A program made the translations under genes and the position numbers. Shown piece after piece: positions 7,516-15,235 of a stretch of 20,368 bases of DNA. How positions within the stretch are numbered: the first letter of the stretch is position 1; each line of letters begins with the position of its first letter. The DNA lies in the NCBI GenBank assembly GCA_031279495.1, contig JAITIJ010000079.1:1-20368 (forward strand), read 5' to 3'. The DNA is from Holosporales bacterium. Lineage in GTDB: Bacteria; Pseudomonadota; Alphaproteobacteria; UBA3830; JAIRMZ01. Below the pieces are notes generated by a model. That model was given only the letters and a program-made list of their open reading frames with translations. It did not search any database and had not been told where the DNA came from.

Positions 7516-8349
7516 TTACCTACCTCGCTTTCTATGCGTTACAATAAACTTATCAGACGGCTTTGCCTTACGCCGTGTCTTATATCCCTTCGTTGGAACT
7601 CCCCAAGGTGTCACAGGATGCCGACCACTCTTTGTTTTTCCTTCTCCTCCACCATGGGGATGGTCCACTGGGTTCATCGCAGAACCACGAACAGAAGGCC
7701 TAAGGCCGCGCCACCGATTGCGACCTGCCTTACCTAAACGAATATTTTTTTGATCCGGATTCGAAACAGCACCGATTGTTGCCCAGCACTGCCCTGGAAT
7801 AATACGCGTTTCTCCAGAGGATAACCGTACGATGATATTTCCGGCATCGCGTCCAACGATTTGAGCATAAGTACCAGCAGAGCGCGCAATTTGTCCGCCC
7901 TTGAGTGGTTTTAACTCCACATTGTGCACAACTGTTCCCACGGGGATCCGCGCTAAGGGCAGGCAATTGCCAACTTTGATATCTGCCTTTTCAGAAGCCT
8001 CCACAGAATCACCCACGTTCAAACGTTGTGGCGCTAAAATATAAGCACGCCCTCCATCCTCATAACGAATAAGCGCAATAAATGCGGTTCTGTTAGGATC
8101 GTATTCAAGACGCTCGACAACGGCGGAGCAATCGCGCTTGGAACGAGAAAAATCTACTAAGCGGTACAAAGTCTTACACCCACCCCCACGATGACGTGAT
8201 GTGATGCGCCCGTGCGCATTGCGCCCTCCTGTTGACTTTTCACCAGAAGTAAGCGCTTTGATTGGCCGGCCTTTCCATAAAGTAGACCGATCGATCAACA
8301 CAACGCCACGGGTCGAAGAAGTTACAGGCTTGAGAGATTTTAACGCCAC
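7516..8349 (-). CDS. rplB: 50S ribosomal protein L2 (GTG start)
   Basis: L2 is needed for subunit joining and lies close to the peptidyl transferase centre. The 277-residue product has the N-terminal OB-like domain, the SH3-like domain, and the catalytic-region signature MNPVDHPHGGGEGKTKSGRHPVTPWG near residues 222-247, including the conserved histidine of DHPHGGGEG. The start is GTG at 8349, directly after the rplW stop. An odd feature is GGGCKTLYRLVDF near residues 56-68, where most bacteria have His or Asn in place of the cysteine. Confidence 0.97.
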   Translation of the reverse strand: MALKSLKPVTSSTRGVVLIDRSTLWKGRPIKALTSGEKSTGGRNAHGRITSRHRGGGCKTLYRLVDFSRSKRDCSAVVERLEYDPNRTAFIALIRYEDGGRAYILAPQRLNVGDSVEASEKADIKVGNCLPLARIPVGTVVHNVELKPLKGGQIARSAGTYAQIVGRDAGNIIVRLSSGETRIIPGQCWATIGAVSNPDQKNIRLGKAGRNRWRGLRPSVRGSAMNPVDHPHGGGEGKTKSGRHPVTPWGVPTKGYKTRRKAKPSDKFIVTHRKRGR

Positions 8350-8625
8350 CTAAAGCCCTCCTTCAAGGTTAATCGTGCCTTCTTTAAGACGCACATAAGC
8401 ACGCCGAGAAGAGGATGTCGCTCCTAGCCGACGTCGGAAAGATCTCTGCTTGCCAACGCGCGTAAGAAGATGCACATAAGCCACTTTCACGGAAAAAGTT
8501 TTCTCTACAGCACGCTTGACCTGATCTTTGGTTGCGCCAGGCATTACGCGAAAGACATGAATCCCTTGCTCTAACGCAGAGTTAGACTTTTCCGTCATAA
8601 CAGGAGCAATTAAGCAATTCAACAT
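8350..8625 (-). CDS. rplW: 50S ribosomal protein L23
   Basis: L23 forms the docking site for trigger factor and the signal recognition particle at the tunnel exit. The 91-residue product has IAPVMTEKSNSALEQG at the start, FRVMPGATKDQVKRAVEKTFSVKVAYVHLL in the middle, and a basic loop (GKQRSFRRRLGATSSSRRAYVRLKEG) that matches the family's rRNA-binding loop. Its ATG at 8625 lies inside the end of rplD, giving a seven-base overlap. Confidence 0.96.
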   Translation of the reverse strand: MLNCLIAPVMTEKSNSALEQGIHVFRVMPGATKDQVKRAVEKTFSVKVAYVHLLTRVGKQRSFRRRLGATSSSRRAYVRLKEGTINLEGGL

Positions 8626-9260
8626 AGCACCACACTTCCTTGAAAACGTTTCGTTAGAGCTTCTATTGAGCGCTCAGTCAGAACAAGTTTCTCGTGCCGC
8701 AGCCCATCATATACATTAAGCCCTTCAGGAGGAATAAAATCGATATTCTTAAGATTCTGAATCGCACGCACAAAAACATTAGACTCCTCGACGTGATCGA
8801 CGAAAAGCGCAGAGATCAGCCCACGTTTTCTAAGAATCTCTTGCGCTGCTTTTGTTTTATCTAAAGGAAGAGAGAGTGTTTTTAATACAACTAAATTTTC
8901 TTCACGAAGTTTCAAAGAGAGAAGCATTTTTAGAGCAAGAACCCGAACCTTCTTATTGAGCTTAAAGTCATGAGCGTGCGGCACAGGTCCAAAGACGATG
9001 CCTCCACCGCGGAATTGAGTAACATCGCGAGAACCATGGCGCGCATTGCCAGTACCTTTTTGTTTATACATTTTTTTAGTTGTTCCATGAACCTCACCTC
9101 GGCCACGAGAACTATGAGTACCCGCTTGACGTCGCGCGAGTTGCCAGCGCACCACCTCCGCAAGACAGGCACGACGCAAAGCTACACCGAACACAGCTTC
9201 ATCAAGGTCGAGCGCACTGCAGGATTCCCCCTCAAGGGTCGTAACCGGAACTTGAATCAT
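8619..9260 (-). CDS. rplD: 50S ribosomal protein L4
   Basis: L4 reaches into the exit tunnel with an extended loop. In E. coli it also regulates the S10 operon. The frame opens at 9329, but the true start is the ATG at 9260, which overlaps the rplC stop as ATGA; this gives 213 residues beginning MIQVPVTTLEGES. The tunnel loop is seen as SRGRGEVHGTTKKMYKQKGTGNARHGS near residues 49-75, followed by FRGGGIVFGPVP and the C-terminal globular part with LNVYDGLRHEKLVLT. No leader able to act as an L4 target is visible upstream of rpsJ. Confidence 0.96.
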   Translation of the reverse strand: MIQVPVTTLEGESCSALDLDEAVFGVALRRACLAEVVRWQLARRQAGTHSSRGRGEVHGTTKKMYKQKGTGNARHGSRDVTQFRGGGIVFGPVPHAHDFKLNKKVRVLALKMLLSLKLREENLVVLKTLSLPLDKTKAAQEILRKRGLISALFVDHVEESNVFVRAIQNLKNIDFIPPEGLNVYDGLRHEKLVLTERSIEALTKRFQGSVVLC

Positions 9261-9907
9261 TGAGTCCCCGCTCGCTTTTTTATAGCATCTCGCACAAGAA
9301 GAGAGCCGCCCTTTGCGCCAGGAACACAACCAAAGACGACAAGCAATCCGCGCTCAGTATCTGTCTCCAACACTTTCAGATTCAAGAGCGTCGCACGCAC
9401 ATCACCCATATGCCCAGCCATCTTTTTTCCTTTAAATACACGCCCGGGATCTTGGCGATTTCCTGTTGAACCGTGGCTACGATGAGAAATTGAGACACCA
9501 TGTGTTGCACGCAAACCGCCAAAGTTGTGGCGCTTCATGCCGCCTGCAAAGCCTTTACCGATCGTGCGACCGGTAATATCAACGAGCTGGCCAACAGAGA
9601 AGACCTCAACACCCACGATGGCCCCCACTTCTGGAAGATCGGCCTCCGTTGGAACGCGGCACTCTCTTACATGATTAAAGCACTCTACGTTAAGCTTCTT
9701 AAAGAAACCGCGCAAAGGCTGTGTAAGTTTCTTCTCATTCGTCTTTGAAACACCTAAAACAGCAGCACAATAACCATGAATTGCTGTGGTCTTGCACGCA
9801 ATCACGACATTCTCCTCAGCTTTAAGGAGGGTTACAGGAAGACATGCGCCATCCTCCATTAGGAGGCGCGTCATTCCCAGCTTAGTGACTGTGAGATCTA
9901 ACCACAT
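9257..9907 (-). CDS. rplC: 50S ribosomal protein L3
   Basis: L3 is an early assembly protein whose loop approaches the peptidyl transferase centre. The product from ATG 9907 is 216 residues. It starts MWLDLTVTKLGMTRLLMEDG, which aligns with the family's KKLGMTR start, and contains GRTIGKGFAGGMKRHNFGGLRATHGVSISHRSHGSTGNRQDPGRVFKGKKMAGHMG, a full L3 signature. The ATG lies 26 bases inside the rpsJ end, a longer overlap than elsewhere in the run. The frame opens at 9934 but the extra residues are not L3-like. Six cysteines are present, which seems high. Confidence 0.95.
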   Translation of the reverse strand: MWLDLTVTKLGMTRLLMEDGACLPVTLLKAEENVVIACKTTAIHGYCAAVLGVSKTNEKKLTQPLRGFFKKLNVECFNHVRECRVPTEADLPEVGAIVGVEVFSVGQLVDITGRTIGKGFAGGMKRHNFGGLRATHGVSISHRSHGSTGNRQDPGRVFKGKKMAGHMGDVRATLLNLKVLETDTERGLLVVFGCVPGAKGGSLLVRDAIKKRAGTQ

Positions 9908-10223
9908 CGTTTTCCAACAACTTAATTTCCACATCTACGCCTGCTGCCAAATCAAGCTTCATTAGCGCATCCACCGTCTGAGGAGAACATTCGACGATAT
10001 CGACAAGGCGCTTGCGTACACACATCTCAAATTGCTCGCGCGATTTTTTATCGCGGTGTGGTGAACGTAGCACAGTATAACGATGAATGCGTGTTGGCAT
10101 CGGCACAGGCCCATGCACGCGCGCTCCCGTCCGACGCGCAGTCGAGATAATCTCGCGCGTCGAATAATCGAGAATGCGATGATCATACGCCCGCAAACAA
10201 ATCCGAATACACTGATTGTTCAT
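9882..10223 (-). CDS. rpsJ: 30S ribosomal protein S10 with C-terminal extension
   Basis: S10 is a head protein of the small subunit and, as NusE, a partner of NusG in antitermination. The 113-residue product contains RTGARVHGPVPMPTRIHRYTVLRSPHRDKKSREQFEM and the typical ending VDALMKLDLAAGVDVEIKLL. The usual protein stops there, at about 102-103 residues. Here ten more residues (ENDVVRSHSH) follow, encoded by bases that also encode the start of rplC. The N-terminus MNNQCIRICLRAYDHR has cysteines where the family usually has arginines. The ATG at 10223 follows tuf by 37 bases. Confidence 0.96.
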   Translation of the reverse strand: MNNQCIRICLRAYDHRILDYSTREIISTARRTGARVHGPVPMPTRIHRYTVLRSPHRDKKSREQFEMCVRKRLVDIVECSPQTVDALMKLDLAAGVDVEIKLLENDVVRSHSH

Positions 10224-10260
10224 CGTTCCATCGCCGCTTTATCCTCTCTATAGAAGTCTT

Positions 10261-11451
10261 TTACGCTATGATGCTCGTCACAACACCAGCACCAACAGTA
10301 CGACCGCCCTCGCGAATAGCGAAACGCAACCCGTTATCCATCGCAATCGGCGAAATTAGCTCTACCTCCATAGAGACGTTATCTCCTGGCATAACCATTT
10401 CTGTTCCTTCCGGCAGCTTTACATTGCCTGTAACATCTGTCGTACGGAAATAGAACTGTGGACGGTATCCGTCGAAAAATGCCGTGTGGCGTCCGCCTTC
10501 TTCCTTTGTCAAAATGTAAGCTTCGCACTTGAACTTTGTATGCGGTGTGATAGAGCCCGGAGCTGCCAGAACCTGCCCACGCTCAACATCTTCGCGTTTC
10601 GTGCCCCGCAAAAGGCATCCAACGTTATCACCCGCTTCACCCTGATCGAGCAGTTTACGGAACATTTCAATACCCGTCACAACAGTCTTTTGTGTGGGTC
10701 GAATCCCAACAATCTCAATCTCACCACCAACCTTAACAATTCCCTGCTCTATGCGACCTGTTACAACAGTACCACGCCCAGAAATCGAGAAGACGTCCTC
10801 AATTGGCATGAGGAACGACTTGTCTTTCGGACGCTCTGGCTGCGGAATGTATCCATCAATTTCGCCCATCAGATCAAGGATCTTTGTCTTGCCATTAGCG
10901 TCATCTTTTCCTTCGAGAGCACATAGAGCACTGCCACGAACGACAGGGATATCATCACCTGGAAATTCATATTTACTGAGAAGCTCACGCACCTCCATCT
11001 CAACAAGATCTAAAATCTCAGCATCATCGACCATGTCGACCTTGTTGATAAACACAACAAGAGCAGGAACCCCTACTTGACGCGCCAAAAGGATGTGCTC
11101 ACGAGTTTGAGGCATAACGCCATCGGTTGCCGAAACAACCAACACAGCACCATCCATCTGAGCAGCACCAGTGATCATGTTTTTCACATAATCTGCGTGC
11201 CCAGGACAGTCAACGTGCGCGTAGTGGCGTTTGTCCGTCTGGTATTCCACGTGTGTTGTCGAAATTGTGATTCCACGCGCACGCTCTTCTGGAGCATTAT
11301 CGATTTGCGCGTAATCCGTAAACTCCGCTCCACCTCTTTCCGCTAAAACTTTTGTAATTGCTGCGGTCAATGTCGTCTTGCCATGATCAACATGCCCGAT
11401 GGTGCCGATGTTACAATGCGGCTTTGACCGATCAAATTTTGCCTTTGCCAT
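10261..11451 (-). CDS. tuf: Translation elongation factor Tu
   Basis: EF-Tu delivers aminoacyl-tRNA to the ribosomal A site as a GTP complex. The 396-residue product has the P loop GHVDHGKT at residues 19-26, DCPGH at 81-85 with the catalytic His85, and NKVD at 136-139. The two C-terminal beta domains include SGRGTVVTGRIEQG and YRPQFYFRTTDVTG. All functional motifs are intact and the length is normal. It follows fusA by 14 bases with AGGGAG as binding site. Only one tuf copy lies in this window; many proteobacteria have a second copy elsewhere. Confidence 0.99.
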   Translation of the reverse strand: MAKAKFDRSKPHCNIGTIGHVDHGKTTLTAAITKVLAERGGAEFTDYAQIDNAPEERARGITISTTHVEYQTDKRHYAHVDCPGHADYVKNMITGAAQMDGAVLVVSATDGVMPQTREHILLARQVGVPALVVFINKVDMVDDAEILDLVEMEVRELLSKYEFPGDDIPVVRGSALCALEGKDDANGKTKILDLMGEIDGYIPQPERPKDKSFLMPIEDVFSISGRGTVVTGRIEQGIVKVGGEIEIVGIRPTQKTVVTGIEMFRKLLDQGEAGDNVGCLLRGTKREDVERGQVLAAPGSITPHTKFKCEAYILTKEEGGRHTAFFDGYRPQFYFRTTDVTGNVKLPEGTEMVMPGDNVSMEVELISPIAMDNGLRFAIREGGRTVGAGVVTSIIA

Positions 11452-11465
11452 TCTTTTCTCCCTAC

Positions 11466-13547
11466 TTAACCTTGCCCTTTGTGCTTCGCGATAACTTCGT
11501 CCGCTGCGTTTTGCGGGACCAATTCATACCGCTCAAACTGCATCGTATATTGCGCACGGCCTTGGCTCATCGAACGTAGAGTATTGACATACCCGAACAT
11601 CATTGCCAACGGCACAAGCGCTGTGATCACACGTGCATTCGCGCGCTGATCCATTCCGGAAACTTGGCCACGCCGGCTATTTAAGTCTCCGATAATATCC
11701 CCCATGTACTCTTCCGGACTGACCACCTCGACATTCATGAGAGGCTCAAGAATACGGGCACCAGCTTTGGCCATTGCCTCCCGGAAAGTTGCACGCGCTG
11801 CAATCTCAAAAGCCAAAACACTTGAATCGACTTCGTGAAAAGCACCGTCTACTAATGTGCATTTCATCCCAACAACAGGGAACCCGATTAAATAGCCTGA
11901 TTCTGCTGCAAGACGCAAGCCCTTCTCGACACCAGGGATATATTCTTTTGGAACAGCTCCACCGAAAATCTTACTTTCAAAGACGACCCCTTCGCCGTAT
12001 CCTAGCGGTTCGAACTGAATTTTAACGCGCGCATACTGGCCTGCACCACCACTCTGCTTCTTGTGGGTATAGTCAATCTCTGTGACTTTTGAGATCGTTT
12101 CGCGATAGGTCACTTGCGGTGCACCAACACTCGCTTCCACCTTAAATTCACGCTTCATACGATCGACGATGATCTCAAGGTGCAGCTCACCCATGCCTTT
12201 GATGATTGTTTGCCCAGTCTCTGGATTCGAAGAGACGCGGAATGAAGGATCCTCCATCGCTAGGCGATTAAGAGCGATACCCATTCTTTCTTGGTCCGCT
12301 TTAGACTTTGGCTCAACCGCAACCTCGATAACAGGATCTGGGAATTCCATCTTTTCAAGAACAATTGGCTTAGAGGGATCCGAGAGCGTATCCCCCGTCG
12401 TGACATTCTTAAGGCCGCATAACGCTACAATATCTCCAGCCCCAGCACTTTTAATGTCTTCCCGATTATTGGCATGCATTAATAATATGCGACCCGCACG
12501 CTCGCGCTCATCTTTCGTTGCGTTGTAGATATAACTTCCAGAGTCCAATTTTCCAGAATAAATACGCGCAAAAGTCAACGTACCAACAAAAGGATCCGCC
12601 ATAATCTTGAAGGCCAACGCCGAAAGCGGATCTTCTACGGAGGGATGTCGTGTTTCTTCGGTATCTGTCTTCGGGTTGATACCTTTAACAGCTTCTATAT
12701 CAAGTGGAGACGGCAGATAAGCGCACACTGCATCCAGCAAAGTCTGTACACCTTTGTTTTTAAAGGCGCTTCCGCAGAGGACCGGAACAAAAGCCGCCGC
12801 AATGGTTCCCTTGCGAACACACGCTTTCAATTCGTTCTCGGTAGGTTGCGTACCACTTAAATATCGTTCGAGAACCGCATCGTCTTGCTCGACAACCATC
12901 TCAGCAATCTCTGCATGGTATTTTTCCGCTTTTTCCTGAAGATCTGGCGGAATAGCACCAACCTCAAACTCAGCGCCAAGCGTTTCGTCTTTCCAATGTA
13001 TTGCTTTCATCGCTAGAATATCGACAATACCGACGAAATCGCTCTCTATACCAATGGGAATGTTTAGAACGAGAGGGCGCGCACCTAAACGGTCTACAAT
13101 CATATCAACACAACGATAAAAATTGGCCCCCAAACGATCCATTTTGTTAACAAAACAGATTCGGGGAACCGCATATTTGTCCGCTTGTCGCCAAACCGTC
13201 TCAGACTGGGGTTCTACGCCTGCAACGCCATCGAAAACAGCAACCGCACCATCTAAAACCCGCAAGGAACGTTCAACTTCGATTGTGAAATCGACATGTC
13301 CTGGCGTATCAATGATATTGATGCGATGATCTTTCCAGAAACAGGTTGTTGCAGCAGAAGTAATTGTGATTCCACGTTCTTGCTCCTGCGCCATCCAGTC
13401 CATAGTTGCTTCGCCTTCATGGACTTCGCCAATTTTATGGGAACGACCTGTGTAATAGAGAATGCGCTCTGTCGTTGTTGTTTTTCCGGCGTCGATATGC
13501 GCCATGATGCCGATATTACGATAATAAGAGAGAGACTTGGCCGCCAT
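11466..13547 (-). CDS. fusA: Translation elongation factor G
   Basis: EF-G drives translocation of tRNA and mRNA with GTP hydrolysis and also helps ribosome recycling. The frame reaches a TTG at 13565, but the ATG at 13547 gives the family start MAAKSLSYYRNIGIMAHIDAGKT and follows a very strong GGGAAGGGAAAG binding site. The product is 693 residues. The P loop AHIDAGKT is at about residues 16-23, the switch I region QEQERGITITSAA at 54-66, DTPGH at 80-84 and NKMD at 134-137. Domain IV and V sequences run through to a basic C-terminus KHKGQG. No truncation or odd residues noted. Confidence 0.98.
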   Translation of the reverse strand: MAAKSLSYYRNIGIMAHIDAGKTTTTERILYYTGRSHKIGEVHEGEATMDWMAQEQERGITITSAATTCFWKDHRINIIDTPGHVDFTIEVERSLRVLDGAVAVFDGVAGVEPQSETVWRQADKYAVPRICFVNKMDRLGANFYRCVDMIVDRLGARPLVLNIPIGIESDFVGIVDILAMKAIHWKDETLGAEFEVGAIPPDLQEKAEKYHAEIAEMVVEQDDAVLERYLSGTQPTENELKACVRKGTIAAAFVPVLCGSAFKNKGVQTLLDAVCAYLPSPLDIEAVKGINPKTDTEETRHPSVEDPLSALAFKIMADPFVGTLTFARIYSGKLDSGSYIYNATKDERERAGRILLMHANNREDIKSAGAGDIVALCGLKNVTTGDTLSDPSKPIVLEKMEFPDPVIEVAVEPKSKADQERMGIALNRLAMEDPSFRVSSNPETGQTIIKGMGELHLEIIVDRMKREFKVEASVGAPQVTYRETISKVTEIDYTHKKQSGGAGQYARVKIQFEPLGYGEGVVFESKIFGGAVPKEYIPGVEKGLRLAAESGYLIGFPVVGMKCTLVDGAFHEVDSSVLAFEIAARATFREAMAKAGARILEPLMNVEVVSPEEYMGDIIGDLNSRRGQVSGMDQRANARVITALVPLAMMFGYVNTLRSMSQGRAQYTMQFERYELVPQNAADEVIAKHKGQG

Positions 13548-13558
13548 CTTTCCCTTCC

Positions 13559-14029
13559 CTACCAACGATAATGCGCAAAAGCACGATTAGCCTCTGCCAT
13601 CTTATGCGTATCGTCGCGCTTTTTGATCGCCGCGCCACGTCTGTTAAAAGCGTCGACCATCTCGCCAGCAAGTTTGTCCACCATCGTACGTTCGTTGCGT
13701 TTTGTGGCACAAATAATAAGCCAACGCATTGCTAATGCGCGCGCACGATCCACACGCACCTCAACAGGAACCTGATAAGTCGCCCCCCCCACACGACGAG
13801 AACGCACCTCAATTGTTGGCTGAACGTTGTCAAGAACGCTTGTAAATATCTCTAGCCCTTGTTGGTTGAGTTTTTTTTCCGCTTGATCAACAGCACCATA
13901 AAAAATACGCTCCGCCACCGAGCGCTTGCCATCAAACATCAAACAATTAATAAATCGTGAGACGGAAACGCTACCAAAACGCGAATCTGGAAGGATTTCT
14001 CTTTTTTCTGCTGCACGTCGTCGCGCCAT
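13559..14029 (-). CDS. rpsG: 30S ribosomal protein S7
   Basis: S7 nucleates assembly of the small-subunit head and lines the exit channel. The 156-residue product starts MARRRAAEKREILPDSRFGS, contains VSRFINCLMFDGKRSVAERI and the beta-hairpin region TIEVRSRRVGGATYQVPVEV, and ends DTHKMAEANRAFAHYRW, the standard S7 C-terminus. The ATG at 14029 is preceded by a short binding site inside a ten-base tandem duplication that also contains the rpsL stop. The 16-base gap leaves no room for an E. coli-like S7 mRNA target. Confidence 0.97.
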   Translation of the reverse strand: MARRRAAEKREILPDSRFGSVSVSRFINCLMFDGKRSVAERIFYGAVDQAEKKLNQQGLEIFTSVLDNVQPTIEVRSRRVGGATYQVPVEVRVDRARALAMRWLIICATKRNERTMVDKLAGEMVDAFNRRGAAIKKRDDTHKMAEANRAFAHYRW

Positions 14030-14045
14030 ACCTATCTATACCTAT

Positions 14046-14417
14046 CTATTTTGGTTTCTTTACGCCATATTTCGAGCGGCCGCGCTTGCGGTTTTTTACT
14101 CCTTGCGTATCAAGCGCACCGCGTACAATGTGATAACGTACGCCTGGCAAGTCCTTAACACGCCCTCCTCGAATCAGAACAACAGAGTGCTCTAGCAAGT
14201 TATGCCCTTCACCGGGAATATAGGCCGCAACCTCATATCCATTCGTTAACCGTATACGCGCAATTTTACGTAGCGCCGAATTCGGCTTTTTCGGGGTCGT
14301 TGTTGTTACACGCGTACATACGCCACGCCGTTGCGGGCACGCTCCTAACGCAGGCACCTTATTCCTTTTGATAATAGCCTTACGAGGCTTACGGATAAGT
14401 TGGCTAACTGTCGGCAT
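14046..14417 (-). CDS. rpsL: 30S ribosomal protein S12
   Basis: S12 is part of the decoding centre. The 123-residue product has the family signature TTTPKKPNSALRKIARIRLTNGYEV near residues 39-63, and GGRVKDLPGVRYHIVRGALDTQGV in the C-terminal half. Lys43 and Lys88, where classical streptomycin-resistance substitutions fall, are both lysine, so this is a wild-type pattern. Asp89, the usual methylthiolation site, is present. The ATG at 14417 has an excellent GAGGAG binding site and follows truA by 41 bases. Confidence 0.98.
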   Translation of the reverse strand: MPTVSQLIRKPRKAIIKRNKVPALGACPQRRGVCTRVTTTTPKKPNSALRKIARIRLTNGYEVAAYIPGEGHNLLEHSVVLIRGGRVKDLPGVRYHIVRGALDTQGVKNRKRGRSKYGVKKPK

Positions 14418-14458
14418 AACTTCTCCTCGCCTATATACTAAAAATAATAGGGTGCACT
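14418..14458 (-). promoter_or_regulatory. truA-rpsL spacer, possible internal promoter
   Basis: This is the largest gap in the minus-strand run and is visibly AT-rich. Read on the minus strand it contains TATTAT and then TAGTATATA, either of which could act as a -10 element, before the rpsL binding site GAGGAG. I see no convincing -35 element 16-18 bases upstream of either. It is the most likely place for a separate promoter of the ribosomal genes if one exists near rpsL, but the evidence is weak. Confidence 0.25.
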
Positions 14459-15235
14459 TTAGTTCTTTCTCTGCACATGGTCAAGACCTCTCTTCGCCGG
14501 ATACACAACGCGCGCAAAAAACAAACCATGAGGAGGTGCTGTTGGACCTCCCGCTGCACGATCTTTTGCCTCCAGGGCAGTTTTGATACGCCTAGCAGGC
14601 CAAACCCTACGTCCCACTAAAACTAACGTTCCCATAATGTTGCGCACTTGGCAATGTAAAAAAGATGGGGCTCTTATATACATTTCAATAAGAGCTCCCT
14701 CTTGCATGAAACGAATCTCATAAATTGTTTTGATGGGAGAACGGCTCTGACAGTCTTTGGCCCGGAAAGTCGTAAAATCGTGCTGCCCCACTAAATACTG
14801 TGCCGCTTTTTCCATATCCGGCACATCTAAAGGTGTAATAATATGCCAAGCGCGCTTTTTATCTAAGCACAATGGCGCTCGCCGATTCATAAGACGATAG
14901 ATATAGCAACGCTCAACAGCATGAAGGCGTGCATGGAAGTCAGGCGCCACTTCTTCAAGAGATAAAACTGCCACAGAATGTGGCCGAAAATAGAAATTGA
15001 GAGCAGATTGCAAACGAAAAGGCGTCCACGCTTTCTTGAGGTCGAAATGAACAACCTGCCCCAAAGCGTGCACCCCCGTATCGGTTCGCCCGGCTGCAAA
15101 AACCGTTACAGGTTCTAAGACAAGACGTGCAAGAGTTTCTTCAAAGACTTCTTGCACGGATAAAACATTACGCTGACGCTGCCAACCATGGAATGCTGTT
15201 CCAGCATACTCAACAGTGGCCCTATAACGAGGCAC
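14459..15235 (-). CDS. truA: tRNA pseudouridine(38-40) synthase TruA (GTG start)
   Basis: TruA converts uridines 38-40 in the anticodon stem-loop of many tRNAs to pseudouridine. The 258-residue product starts PRYRATVEYAGTAFHGWQRQ and has the catalytic motif AAGRTDTGVHALGQVVHF, with catalytic Asp52. It continues with LNFYFRPHSVAVL, FHARLHAVERCYIYR, and the C-terminal FLHCQVRNIMGTLVLVG block of the family. The start is GTG at 15235, immediately after the fmt stop (TAAGTG), so the two are probably translated together. The fmt-truA pairing is common in alphaproteobacteria; direct linkage to rpsL is less usual. Confidence 0.96.
   Translation of the reverse strand: MPRYRATVEYAGTAFHGWQRQRNVLSVQEVFEETLARLVLEPVTVFAAGRTDTGVHALGQVVHFDLKKAWTPFRLQSALNFYFRPHSVAVLSLEEVAPDFHARLHAVERCYIYRLMNRRAPLCLDKKRAWHIITPLDVPDMEKAAQYLVGQHDFTTFRAKDCQSRSPIKTIYEIRFMQEGALIEMYIRAPSFLHCQVRNIMGTLVLVGRRVWPARRIKTALEAKDRAAGGPTAPPHGLFFARVVYPAKRGLDHVQRKN

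Noticed and set aside
9908..9934. Nine-residue N-terminal extension of L3
   Set aside because: It deepens the overlap with rpsJ and is unlike the L3 start; ATG 9907 aligns with the family.
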